Below, in pieces: positions 1 through 8,332 of a DNA stretch of 64,000 bases. A program made the translations under genes and the position numbers. Each line of letters begins with the position of its first letter. Position 1 is the stretch's first letter. The notes beneath the pieces are model-generated. The model saw only the letters and a list, made by a program, of their open reading frames with translations. It was not told the DNA's origin and ran no database searches. This stretch comes from Bacteroidota bacterium (GTDB lineage Bacteria > Bacteroidota > Bacteroidia > Chitinophagales > Chitinophagaceae), in assembly GCA_029573235.1 (NCBI GenBank), contig JAKQGX010000027.1:100504-164503 (forward strand), in the 5' to 3' direction.

Positions 1-1
1 A

Positions 2-31
2 CAAATTCTCCGCTTTATGGTAGAAGAATAG
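2..31 (+). CDS. Possible C-terminal end of an upstream gene
   Basis: In frame from base 2 the sequence reads QILRFMVEE and stops at TAG (29-31), shortly before a strong hairpin terminator. This would be the tail of a plus-strand gene lying mostly outside the window. Nine residues cannot identify it, and other frames also close within 80 bases, so this is only a suggestion. Confidence 0.3.
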   Translation, partial: QILRFMVEE

Positions 32-57
32 GATGTCCTATAAATAGTAGAAAAAAT

Positions 58-97
58 AAAACACTCCGTCTGTATTGCAATCAGGCGGAGTGTTTTT
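58..97. terminator. Bidirectional hairpin terminator
   Basis: A 15-bp stem (58-72 with 82-96, one G-T pair) around a 9-base loop is flanked by T-rich sequence on both strands. It lies 65 bases past the stop of the minus-strand phosphate transporter and probably ends that transcript and any plus-strand one entering from the left. Confidence 0.75.
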
Positions 98-163
98 GTT
101 ACGGTTATATAGATAATGTAGAGTGCAAATTGGTATAAGCAGCAATTACAGTGTGTAACGTTC

Positions 164-1600
164 TTACATAAAAAGGTGGTAGATAAAATATATCAGTGCG
201 GCAAAGCAACCACTTACCGGTATCGTTAATACCCAAGCCCATACTAAACTTACGGTGACACCCCAACGAACGGCTGATAAACGTTTAGTTGCCCCTACAC
301 CCACTATAGAGCCGGTGATGGTATGCGTGGTACTCACCGGTATCTTCAACTGTTCGGTAATAAATAGGGTAATAGCACCGGCGGTTTCGGCAGCTACTCC
401 TTCAAATGGGGTTACTTTGGTAATGCGGGTGCCCATTGTTTTAATAATTTTCCAACCGCCACTAAGCGTGCCTGCTGCAATGGCAGAATAGCAAGCCAAG
501 GGTACCCAAACTGGCATCTGGTCAAAATGCTCAATCTGTTTTCCGGCAATCAATGCTGCCGTAATAATTCCCATTACTTTTTGAGCATCATTGCCACCAT
601 GTCCTAAGCTGAAGGCGGCAGAAGATACCAGCTGTAAGCGTTTAAACCATCGTGTGGCAGGCTCTGCGGCGAGGTTGCTCAGAAATATGGTGAACACCGC
701 CATCACTAATACTATAAATGACAGGAGTATCCATTTGAAATTTTCACCGTAGAAAAAGACATCCCAAAAATCAGACTTGTGGCGGGTGATAAAGGTTTGA
801 GAGAGGCTTTCAAAACTGTCTTTTCTAAGAAGGGTGTATTTGATATTGTCGTTAGATTTGTGATGAAGCAATATTTTATCCAACTCTTTTATGTTGTTTA
901 CCTTCATGCCATCTACTTCCAAGATAATATCGTTTTTCTTTAGCCCCATTTTCTGAGCCGGTGAATTATTAAATACATCGGTTATCAGCACTCCTTCTTT
1001 TACGCCATCAGTAGTTACTTTCAACCCATTGATACGAGAGGTTTCCGTTACGATGACGCTGGCCAAGAGTACAACGTTTAAGGAAATAACAATAAAAGCG
1101 ATGATTTTGGGTATCCATCCTTTCCGGAAGGCATTAATAAACCAGATAGAAATGATGAAAGCAGCCACCATACCTACCAAGGGTGCCAGTACAATAAAGC
1201 TCACTGTTTTAATAACCGGTTCGGGGTTGATACTATTAAAACCCGCATGTGCAATAGCTGCTCCTGCAAAGCCACCGATAAGGGTATGCGATGAGGAAGA
1301 GGGGATGCCAAACCACCATGTCAGCAAGTTCCATCCGATGGCAGCCAATAGTCCGGAAGTGATAACGGGTAATGTAATAAACTCTTCTTTAACCGTTTTG
1401 GCAATCGTATTGGCCACACCATGGTCTTTGAAAATAAAAAAGGCAGCAAAGTTGAAAACAGCCGCCCATACTACTGCTTGGAAAGGAGTTAATACTTTGG
1501 TGGATACAATCGTTGCAATGGAATTTGCAGCATCATGAAATCCATTAATATAATCAAAAATGAGTGCTAAGATGATAATCGTAATAAGCAGCCCCGTCAT
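164..1600 (-). CDS. PiT-family inorganic phosphate transporter with an inserted PDZ domain
   Basis: Low-affinity, cation-coupled phosphate permease of the inner membrane (Pho4/PiT family). The two family repeats are visible: GFHDAANSIAT near residues 20-30 with IPSSSSHTLIGG near 99-110, and LGHGGNDAQKVMG near 332-344 with PVSTTHTITGS in the C-terminal part. Between the halves, about residues 196-275 are not membrane sequence but look like a PDZ fold, with SPAQKMGLKKNDIILEVDG as its carboxylate-binding and turn region, flanked by membrane segments at 163-185 and 288-308. The gene lies 20 bases downstream of a DUF47 gene, the usual partner of PiT. The family call is firm; the PDZ call rests on motif reading. 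What the PDZ domain binds is unknown. Confidence 0.93.
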   Translation of the reverse strand: MTGLLITIIILALIFDYINGFHDAANSIATIVSTKVLTPFQAVVWAAVFNFAAFFIFKDHGVANTIAKTVKEEFITLPVITSGLLAAIGWNLLTWWFGIPSSSSHTLIGGFAGAAIAHAGFNSINPEPVIKTVSFIVLAPLVGMVAAFIISIWFINAFRKGWIPKIIAFIVISLNVVLLASVIVTETSRINGLKVTTDGVKEGVLITDVFNNSPAQKMGLKKNDIILEVDGMKVNNIKELDKILLHHKSNDNIKYTLLRKDSFESLSQTFITRHKSDFWDVFFYGENFKWILLSFIVLVMAVFTIFLSNLAAEPATRWFKRLQLVSSAAFSLGHGGNDAQKVMGIITAALIAGKQIEHFDQMPVWVPLACYSAIAAGTLSGGWKIIKTMGTRITKVTPFEGVAAETAGAITLFITEQLKIPVSTTHTITGSIVGVGATKRLSAVRWGVTVSLVWAWVLTIPVSGCFAALIYFIYHLFM

Positions 1601-1620
1601 AAGCTAATATTGTCGTTGGA

Positions 1621-2268
1621 TTATGAATACTTGATAATAATGGTCTCGATAACATTCGAAGCATCTTCACATTTATCGGTGACTATCTCGAGTACTTCAT
1701 ACAAGTCTTTTTTCTTTATCAATTCTTTGGGGTCAATGGATGAAGAGAACATATTCACCATCGCTTTGTCTAGTAATTCATCACCTTCATTTTCCACACT
1801 GTTTATTACCACGCAGGCATCCGTGATGGATTGCAAGTCTTTCATATCGCGCAAGCCATGAACCGCCTTATCCAGTGCTTTTACGGCTTTAAGAATGATG
1901 TGCCCATACTCTGTGGTGACGACATCATCATGCTCAATATTGTACATCACAATACGCTTTCCCGCAGCCCACATATAGTCAGCCACATCATCCAGCGCTG
2001 TTGCTAAGGAGTGAATGTCTTCTCTGTCAAACGGGGTGATGAAGTTCTTGCCTAATTCAACAAATATCTTGTGCGTTGTATCATCGTTTTTGTGCTCCAA
2101 ATCTTCTAGTTTTTTAAGAAGATTATCTGCTTTTTCGCTTTCTGCTTTTAAAGTAGCTTTTTCAAAAATCTTTGCCATCTCCAATAAGGTACCGGATACT
2201 TCTTCAAAAAGATTGTAAAACACCTTGTCTTTGGGTAGAAAAAGTTTTATAAACGATGCAAACGCCAT
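1621..2268 (-). CDS. DUF47 (PhoU-like) phosphate transport regulator
   Basis: 215-residue all-helical protein of the DUF47/PhoU-like family (TIGR00153 type), cytosolic, which typically accompanies PiT permeases and is thought to modulate them. The sequence shows the usual heptad-rich pattern with acidic metal-binding stretches, for example FDREDIHSLATALDDVADY and NEGDELLDKAM. The frame is open further upstream, but MAFASFIKLFLPKDKVFY matches the family start, so the ATG at 2266-2268 is chosen over one 63 bases earlier. First gene of a two-gene operon with the PiT transporter. A TACATTTG box on the minus strand at 2292-2299 fits its promoter. Confidence 0.92.
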   Translation of the reverse strand: MAFASFIKLFLPKDKVFYNLFEEVSGTLLEMAKIFEKATLKAESEKADNLLKKLEDLEHKNDDTTHKIFVELGKNFITPFDREDIHSLATALDDVADYMWAAGKRIVMYNIEHDDVVTTEYGHIILKAVKALDKAVHGLRDMKDLQSITDACVVINSVENEGDELLDKAMVNMFSSSIDPKELIKKKDLYEVLEIVTDKCEDASNVIETIIIKYS

Positions 2269-2291
2269 GATGCTAATGTTTAAAATTTTGA

Positions 2292-2299
2292 CAAATGTA
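2292..2299 (-). promoter_or_regulatory. TAnnTTTG promoter box for the phosphate operon
   Basis: The minus strand reads TACATTTG, an exact match to the Bacteroidota -7 element, 24 bases before the DUF47 start. A -33 TTG is not well spaced (nearest candidates at 14 and 24 bases), so the call rests on the -7 box. Confidence 0.45.
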
Positions 2300-2561
2300 T
2301 TTTTATCTTTTGACAAATTGGACAACTTCAACCCGATGTAATAAATTTAATATAGCCTATATGAAATCTGTTTTTTTTTGAAAATGGATGATAGTGCATA
2401 AGCAGGATGGCATCACTCAATGCAATTGAATGGTAAGTGGACTTTTGTTGTTAAGATGATTGATAAATCTGTTTTCATGAAAAAGAGGTTTTTATGAAAG
2501 GGTTATCATATGAACTGCATCGCCGGCATACTATCTTTGTTATTATTGACATTTATGAAAG

Positions 2562-3128
2562 ATGCAACTTCAGATAAAAAATATGGTTTGCGATCGTTGT
2601 ATTGCTGCCGTACAAGCCATATTAACACATAACGGATGGCATCCTTTGCAGGTTACGCTTGGCGAAGCTATCATTCAAGAAGAAGAAATGAGTGTAGCAG
2701 ATGCCGATCGTCTGAGAAAAGCGCTGCAATTGCAAGGTTTTGAATGGATATTAGACCGACATGCCATGTTGGTGGAAAAAATAAAGAACATCATCATTAC
2801 ACAAATTCATCATCGTAATACGCGAAGCAACAAAAACTTCAGTACTCTTATCAGCGAAGCTCTACATTTGGATTATACCTACCTCAGCAAGTTGTTTTCC
2901 GAAGCGGAAGGCATCACTATAGAGCAATACATTATTCTTCAAAAAATTGAACGGGTAAAGGAGTTGATAGTGTATGATGAACTGTCGCTGACACAAATTG
3001 CTGACGAACTGCATTACAGCAGCATTGCTCATTTGTCCAATCAGTTTAAGAAAGTAACCGGTATAGCGCCCTCTGCTTATAAGAAAGAGCAACACAAACA
3101 ACGAAAACCTTTGGATAAAATTGGATAG
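2562..3128 (+). CDS. Small AraC-family regulator with N-terminal CxxC (HMA-like) segment
   Basis: 188-residue DNA-binding protein. The C-terminal half (about 95-185) is an AraC/XylS helix-turn-helix pair, with LSLTQIADELHYSSIAHLSN as second recognition unit and FKKVTGIAPSAYKK as closing motif. The N-terminus is not a sugar-binding cupin: residues 1-70 look like a heavy-metal-associated ferredoxin fold with Cys10-x-x-Cys13 in KNMVCDRC, followed by a region resembling the second half of such a domain. Proteins of this layout occur across Bacteroidota; a thiol- or metal-responsive role is an inference. It stands alone, between the divergent phosphate operon and the convergent pyrophosphatase, and ends before a hairpin terminator. 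Confidence 0.88.
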   Translation: MQLQIKNMVCDRCIAAVQAILTHNGWHPLQVTLGEAIIQEEEMSVADADRLRKALQLQGFEWILDRHAMLVEKIKNIIITQIHHRNTRSNKNFSTLISEALHLDYTYLSKLFSEAEGITIEQYIILQKIERVKELIVYDELSLTQIADELHYSSIAHLSNQFKKVTGIAPSAYKKEQHKQRKPLDKIG

Positions 3129-3190
3129 TCTGAGCTCCCCTTCCCATAGTGAGTATTATACCCAAGATTGCATTAGTGTTAATAATGAAA

Positions 3191-3229
3191 TGAGGCTGCC
3201 GGAACATCACCGACAGCCTCACTCTCTAT
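3191..3229 (+). terminator. Hairpin terminator after the AraC gene
   Basis: Arms at 3191-3202 and 3210-3221 form a 12-bp stem with one mismatch and a 7-base loop, followed by CTCTCTATTTTT. It lies between convergent genes and serves the plus-strand regulator. Confidence 0.65.
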
Positions 3230-3266
3230 TTTTGATATGCTAAGAGCTATTCTTTAAGCTCGTTAC

Positions 3267-5504
3267 CTATTGCATATTGATTGCATCTTTGGTGTTAGCG
3301 GGAGTAGCTTCCGTTTGGTGGCTCACTGTTTCTTCAGTCCCAAAGTTGGAAAGCATTTCGATTTTATTTTTTCTATCTTCTTCTATTTGATCTTTGAATA
3401 TATCACTCAATGTAGGTGCAATTACTAATGATACGATTGACATTAGTTTGATAAGAATGTTCATAGAAGGTCCTGAAGTATCCTTAAATGGATCGCCCAC
3501 GGTATCGCCGGTTACAGAGGCTTTGTGCGGCTCTGATTTTTTATAGTAAGTTTCACCGTTTATTTCAACCCCTTTTTCAAAAGATTTTTTAGCATTATCC
3601 CATGCACCTCCTGCATTGTTTTGGAACATCCCCATCAACACACCACTTACGGTAGCACCGGCTAAGAAACCTCCCAACACTTCCGGTCCGAATAAGAAAC
3701 CGATGATCACGGGAGTAATGATGGCTATAGCACCCGGCAACATCATCTTTTTAATAGATGCTTGTGTTGAGATGGCTACACATTTGTCGTATTCCGGTTT
3801 GGCTTTCCCTTCCATAATACCGGGTATTTCACGAAACTGGCGACGCACTTCCTCTACCATGGACATTGCGGCTTTCCCTACGGCAGTAATAGCCAATGAA
3901 GAGAAGATAAAAGGTATCATCCCTCCGATAAATAAACCTGCCAATACATCAGCTTTGTAAATGTCTATGCCGTCTATTTTGGCAATGCCCACAAAGGCAG
4001 CAAATAAAGCTAATGCGGTTAATGCGGCAGAGGCAATGGCAAATCCTTTTCCGGTGGCAGCGGTAGTATTGCCTACTGCATCCAGAATATCTGTTTTTTC
4101 ACGTACTTCTTTGGGTAGTTCGCTCATCTCTGCAATACCACCGGCATTGTCAGCAATAGGTCCAAAAGCATCGATAGCTAATTGCATAGCGGTAGTTGCC
4201 ATCATACCGGCAGCTGCAATTGCCACACCGTATAATCCGGCACAAAGGTAAGAGCCATAAATACCCGAAGCTAAGATGATGATAGGTATCAAGGTACTTT
4301 CCATACCTACAGATAGCCCACCAATGATATTGGTAGCATGACCGGTAGAAGATTGGCGAACGATAGATAACACCGGACGCTTGCCCATAGCCGTATAATA
4401 TTCGGTAATGATGCTCATTAGTGTACCTACAACCAGCCCTACTATAATAGCTCCGAATACACCACCTTTGGTAAACTCAAGTCCACGTAGTGTCATGGTA
4501 TCAGGTAGTATGTAGTTCACTAAAAAGTAAGAGGCAACAGCCGTCAAAACGATAGAACCCCAGTTGCCCATGTTTAGTGCAGATTGTACTTTGGCAGTGC
4601 TTAATCCTGCACTTTCACTAATGCGTACGAACCATGTACCCATAATGGAGAAAATAATACCGGTGCCTGCTATCAGCATCGGTAATAATATGGGCGCCAT
4701 TCCGCCAAATGCGTCTGTAGAAAGCGTTTCGCGACCGAGTACCATAGTTGCCAATACAGTTGCTACATACGAGCCGAATAAGTCGGCACCCATACCGGCT
4801 ACGTCACCCACATTGTCGCCCACATTATCAGCAATGGTAGCCGGGTTGCGAGGGTCATCTTCCGGAATACCGGCTTCTACCTTTCCTACTAAGTCGGCAC
4901 CTACGTCTGCTGCTTTGGTGTATATACCGCCACCCACACGAGCAAACAGCGCTATGCTTTCTGCTCCCAATGAGAAACCGGTCAATACTTCAATCACGCG
5001 TTCCATTTCGAGCGAGCTAACACTGCCCGGTGCAAAAGCAGTATATAATATGATGAATACGGCGCCCAGACCCAATACGGCTAAACCGGCAACGCCCATT
5101 CCCATTACAGAGCCTCCTGTAAAGGAAACTTTCAATGCTTTGCTTAGGCTTGTTTTTGCTGCTTCTGCGGTACGTACATTAGCTTTGGTGGCAATGCGCA
5201 TCCCAATAAAACCGGCTAATGCTGAGAATACGGCACCCACCACAAAGGCTAAGGCAATAGACCAATGGGAGTTTTGATGAGTACTGCCCATGATGCCTAA
5301 TAAGATGGCGGCAATAATCACAAAGTAGGTCAGGATTTTGTATTCTGCCTTCAGAAAGGCCATGGCACCTTCCGCAATGTATTTTGAAATTTCTTTCATC
5401 CGGTCGTTACCGGCATCTTGCTTGCCTACCCAAGAGCCTTTGATAAAGGTGTAAAGCAATGCTACGATTCCAAAGCATGGAACCAAGTAGAATAATGAAT
5501 TCAT
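3267..5504 (-). CDS. hppA: Membrane-bound ion-translocating pyrophosphatase
   Basis: 745-residue integral membrane enzyme that hydrolyses pyrophosphate and pumps H+ or Na+ across the inner membrane. The substrate site is unmistakable: [18 protein letters not shown] (200-217) and [20 protein letters not shown] (225-244), and a third acidic cluster, [16 protein letters not shown], near 445-460. At the site that separates the two subfamilies the sequence is [10 protein letters not shown] (478-487): Ala482 and Gly485 are the K+-dependent residues, where K+-independent enzymes have Lys and Thr. Many K+-dependent members pump Na+; the sequence read here does not settle which ion. The start at 5504 gives the usual first membrane helix; an ATG 30 bases upstream is less likely. 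A TATATTTG box lies 27 bases before the start. Confidence 0.96.
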   Translation of the reverse strand: MNSLFYLVPCFGIVALLYTFIKGSWVGKQDAGNDRMKEISKYIAEGAMAFLKAEYKILTYFVIIAAILLGIMGSTHQNSHWSIALAFVVGAVFSALAGFIGMRIATKANVRTAEAAKTSLSKALKVSFTGGSVMGMGVAGLAVLGLGAVFIILYTAFAPGSVSSLEMERVIEVLTGFSLGAESIALFARVGGGIYTKAADVGADLVGKVEAGIPEDDPRNPATIADNVGDNVGDVAGMGADLFGSYVATVLATMVLGRETLSTDAFGGMAPILLPMLIAGTGIIFSIMGTWFVRISESAGLSTAKVQSALNMGNWGSIVLTAVASYFLVNYILPDTMTLRGLEFTKGGVFGAIIVGLVVGTLMSIITEYYTAMGKRPVLSIVRQSSTGHATNIIGGLSVGMESTLIPIIILASGIYGSYLCAGLYGVAIAAAGMMATTAMQLAIDAFGPIADNAGGIAEMSELPKEVREKTDILDAVGNTTAATGKGFAIASAALTALALFAAFVGIAKIDGIDIYKADVLAGLFIGGMIPFIFSSLAITAVGKAAMSMVEEVRRQFREIPGIMEGKAKPEYDKCVAISTQASIKKMMLPGAIAIITPVIIGFLFGPEVLGGFLAGATVSGVLMGMFQNNAGGAWDNAKKSFEKGVEINGETYYKKSEPHKASVTGDTVGDPFKDTSGPSMNILIKLMSIVSLVIAPTLSDIFKDQIEEDRKNKIEMLSNFGTEETVSHQTEATPANTKDAINMQ

Positions 5505-5531
5505 ATAAATGATGCTATTAAAAAAGTGGCG

Positions 5532-5539
5532 CAAATATA
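5532..5539 (-). promoter_or_regulatory. TAnnTTTG promoter box for hppA
   Basis: The minus strand reads TATATTTG, an exact match to the Bacteroidota -7 element, 27 bases upstream of the chosen hppA start. This supports the inner ATG, because the alternative one at 5532-5534 would fall inside the box. No good -33 element is seen. Confidence 0.5.
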
Positions 5540-5730
5540 GGAGTTTCGCTTTAAAAAGTTAAAGAATGTAAAAAGGAGATTCACACCTATTAAAGGTTTG
5601 CGTACAAGGGGGCTGTGTAATTAATTCACACGCATCCATTGCGAAAATATGAATCATAGCGATACAGCACATTGGTAGAATACTACACCGATACTCATGC
5701 ATCAGCCGGATATATGATGAAAATTACTGC

Positions 5731-5762
5731 TTGCATCTAATGTGCTACTCGTGCTATCTTTA
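5731..5762 (+). promoter_or_regulatory. Promoter for pcm with almost no 5' leader
   Basis: TTG at 5731-5733, a 21-base spacer and TATCTTTA at 5755-5762 (7 of 8 matches to TAnnTTTG). The ATG follows after 5 bases, so the transcript would begin at or next to the start codon. Confidence 0.45.
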
Positions 5763-5767
5763 CGCAC

Positions 5768-6430
5768 ATGTTGCAAAGCGTTTTACAAGAAGATAATTAT
5801 AAGCACAAGGGGCTTCGTGAAAAGCTCGTGGACTTGCTCGCAGAGAAAGGCATCAAAGACAAAAAAGTATTAGAAGCCATTGGTAAAATACCCCGTCACT
5901 TCTTTTTAGACACAGCTTTTGAGCATCGTGCTTATGAAAATACGGCTTTCCCGATAGCTGCTGGGCAAACCATTTCACAGCCCTACACCGTAGCATTCCA
6001 AACTGAATTGTTGCAGGTGAAAAAATTTGATAAAGTATTGGAGATTGGTACCGGTAGCGCCTACCAGTCTTGTGTGTTAGCAGAGATGGGTGCTTCTGTT
6101 TTTTCTATAGAACTGCAGCGCCCTTTATACGATTATATCAATACCTTTTTCTTCATAAAAAAATACCCCAGCATTCGTCGTTTTTGGGGAGATGGTTATC
6201 AGGGGTTGCCTACCTATGCACCTTTTGACAAGATATTAGTAACGGCAGGTGCCCCATATCTTCCCCCCAAATTAGTAGAGCAACTTAAACCTGGTGGCAT
6301 TGCGGTTATTCCGGTGGGTGGTGGTGAAGGGCAAAAAATGCTTCGTATTCGCAAAAATGAAGATGGCAGCATTACCGAAGAAACATTTGGTGATTTTATG
6401 TTCGTTCCCATGCTCGAAGGAAAAAGATAA
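5768..6430 (+). CDS. pcm: Protein-L-isoaspartate O-methyltransferase
   Basis: 220-residue cytosolic repair enzyme that uses S-adenosylmethionine to methylate L-isoaspartyl residues in damaged proteins and start their return to aspartate. The family signature is present: FPIAAGQTISQPYTVAFQTE (substrate region, about 59-78), the SAM motif LEIGTGSAYQSCVLA near 95-109, and FDKILVTAGAPYLPPKLVEQ near 154-173 with the product loop KPGGIAVIPVG. Length is normal for the family. Single-gene transcript by appearance, with its own promoter just before the ATG and a 175-base gap after the stop. Confidence 0.96.
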   Translation: MLQSVLQEDNYKHKGLREKLVDLLAEKGIKDKKVLEAIGKIPRHFFLDTAFEHRAYENTAFPIAAGQTISQPYTVAFQTELLQVKKFDKVLEIGTGSAYQSCVLAEMGASVFSIELQRPLYDYINTFFFIKKYPSIRRFWGDGYQGLPTYAPFDKILVTAGAPYLPPKLVEQLKPGGIAVIPVGGGEGQKMLRIRKNEDGSITEETFGDFMFVPMLEGKR

Positions 6431-6605
6431 ATATTCTATCGATATTCCGGTAGCATAAAAAAATATGTTCAGATTGTTGCAATCTCTAGATTGCTTTTTT
6501 TATCTTACGGGGGAAAATTAACTGCATGGCAGGAGTGTAGGTTTTTGCCTAACCACATTGCTGCTGATTTGAAAAAAATTAGTCATTAAAAATTGAAACG
6601 CTTTT

Positions 6606-7304
6606 ATGAACAAAAATGAAATCTTCTCTGAACAGCCATCCGAAGAAATACTGCCGAAAGGGCATTCTCGTCGCAGTTTTCTAGGACTTGCGGGAGGGCT
6701 TCTGGCAGTAGGCTCTTTATTCAATGCCTCTTGCGATAATAAAGATAACAACCCCAATCCCGAAGGTGTGCTATTGACGCAAGATGATATCGGTATTTTG
6801 AATTATGCATATGCACTCAAGCAACTGGAAGCCGCCTTCTATCAAAAAATATTTGACACAGGAGTGTACAATACAGCTACATCAGAAGAAATAGCTTTGC
6901 TGACGGATATTCGCGACCATGAAGTAGCGCACAGAGAATTGTTGAAAGCTATTTTGGGATCAAAAGCTATTGATGCTTTAAGTTTCAATTTTGCCGGCAT
7001 CAATTTTAAAGATAAAAAAGCCGTATTGGATACAGCAAAATTGCTGGAAGATATTGGGGTCTCCGGTATCAATGGAGTAGCGGTACATGTTGTAAACACC
7101 GATTATCTGAAATTGTTAGGAAAGATAGCATCTGTAGAAGCGCGCCATGCAGCGTATATAAGAGATTTGTTGATTGATGGCACCTTTGCCAGTGGCGATG
7201 CGCAAGTAGGAATGAATGGTTTAGAAATGTCTAAAAATCCATCCGTAGTATTAGCTGCCGCCAGCACATTTATCACTACTCAAATCATCAATCGATTGCC
7301 ATAA
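6606..7304 (+). CDS. Tat-exported ferritin-like lipoprotein with intact diiron ligands
   Basis: 232-residue exported protein. The N-terminus has a twin-arginine motif (SRRSFLG, 21-27), a hydrophobic stretch, and a lipobox ending in NASC at Cys43, so a Tat-exported lipoprotein is likely. The rest is a four-helix ferritin-like bundle (Ferritin_2 type). The expected iron ligands are all there: Glu75, Glu106-x-x-His109, Glu148 and Glu178-x-x-His181. A role in iron or oxidant handling outside the cytoplasm is inferred from the fold; no substrate can be named. It is 18 bases upstream of a paralogue and probably co-transcribed with it. TatC is encoded at 44.6 kb. Confidence 0.85.
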   Translation: MNKNEIFSEQPSEEILPKGHSRRSFLGLAGGLLAVGSLFNASCDNKDNNPNPEGVLLTQDDIGILNYAYALKQLEAAFYQKIFDTGVYNTATSEEIALLTDIRDHEVAHRELLKAILGSKAIDALSFNFAGINFKDKKAVLDTAKLLEDIGVSGINGVAVHVVNTDYLKLLGKIASVEARHAAYIRDLLIDGTFASGDAQVGMNGLEMSKNPSVVLAAASTFITTQIINRLP

Positions 7305-7322
7305 TCCAAAAAAGAAACTAAC

Positions 7323-8174
7323 ATGAATCTCAAACATATATTACAAGAATTATCCCAAACGGACAACACCGATTTTGATAAAAGCGAACAGCGTCGCGAT
7401 TTGTTGAAAAGCGTAACACGCAAGCTTGCCTTAACAGCCATACCATTTGCTGTAGGTGCCAGCACCGAAAAAGCCGCAGCGAAAACAACCAACACCAGTT
7501 TGGATACGCTTAATTTTTTATTAGCCTTTCAACACATGGTGGCAGCCTATTATAAAGCCGCCGTTACTGCCGGTATTAATAATAGCTTGTTCCCTTCTAC
7601 GGATGCACAACGAGCATTTGAAACCATTCGTGATTATGAAGCCGCTCACGCTGCATTCTTGACGCAAACCATTAATGCCGCCAGCCCCAATGCTGCCGTG
7701 CTTCCCAATGCCAATGGGTATGACTATACATTAGACGGTGCTTTGCTTACCTTTAATGATTATAAAACCATGTTGGCAGTAGCGCAAGTGTTAGAAGATA
7801 CAGCCATTCGGGTTTTTAAAGGACAATTGGATAGCTTCGTAAGAAACAATATCGTTACTGATTTGCTCAACATTCAGTCGGTGAAAGCCAGATGTGCTGC
7901 ACATATTCGACAAATGCGTACCACAATAGCCGGTGGAAGTGCAAAGGTAAAACCTTGGGTTACGTTGAATCAAAGTGGCGTTGCCAATACCGTATTTGCC
8001 GCTGGCTATGCCGGAGAAGAAGCAACCATGCAATACGGTATTAACATTACAGGTATTGGCGGACAAGCCGTATCGGCTACTGCTGCCAGTGAAGCCTTTG
8101 ATGAACCACTGACCCAACAGCAATCGATGGATATTTTGAACATGTTCCTTTACCAATCACAATCACGATCGTAA
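7323..8174 (+). CDS. Ferritin-like paralogue with a degenerate diiron site
   Basis: 283-residue partner of the preceding gene. The leader (QRRDLLKSVTRKLALTAIPF, 23-42) resembles a Tat signal but has no lipobox. The bundle aligns over its whole length with the upstream protein. Glu106-x-x-His109 and Glu158 are kept, but the other three ligands are changed: the first-helix Glu is Val74, and the last ExxH motif (SVEARH in the paralogue) reads SVKARC, so Glu becomes Lys188 and His becomes Cys191. Normal iron oxidation seems unlikely. It may be a structural partner of the first protein, or bind a single metal. A longer C-terminal extension (about 205-283) is of unknown function. A terminator follows. 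Confidence 0.83.
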   Translation: MNLKHILQELSQTDNTDFDKSEQRRDLLKSVTRKLALTAIPFAVGASTEKAAAKTTNTSLDTLNFLLAFQHMVAAYYKAAVTAGINNSLFPSTDAQRAFETIRDYEAAHAAFLTQTINAASPNAAVLPNANGYDYTLDGALLTFNDYKTMLAVAQVLEDTAIRVFKGQLDSFVRNNIVTDLLNIQSVKARCAAHIRQMRTTIAGGSAKVKPWVTLNQSGVANTVFAAGYAGEEATMQYGINITGIGGQAVSATAASEAFDEPLTQQQSMDILNMFLYQSQSRS

Positions 8175-8258
8175 GGAAGATACCCCTAGACTACCTAATA
8201 TTTCCATTTTGGATAATAGCGGTCAAGATGGTTTGGAAGGAAACAGTTGCTAAAAAAT

Positions 8259-8285
8259 AGAGAGTAGTTGTCTGCTCTCTTTTTT
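8259..8285 (+). terminator. Hairpin terminator after the ferritin-like pair
   Basis: A 9-bp stem (8259-8267 with 8272-8280, one G-T pair) with a 4-base loop, then six T's. It closes the two-gene ferritin-like operon. Confidence 0.7.
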
Positions 8286-8332
8286 CGTAATAAACAATAC
8301 AAAGATAAAATAGCTCCTATTGTTTGGGCTGT

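Noticed and set aside
4564..5277. Plus-strand 237-codon frame inside hppA
   Set aside because: It is the antisense shadow of a fully conserved enzyme and is composed of low-complexity Ala/Pro/Ser-rich sequence typical of such shadows.
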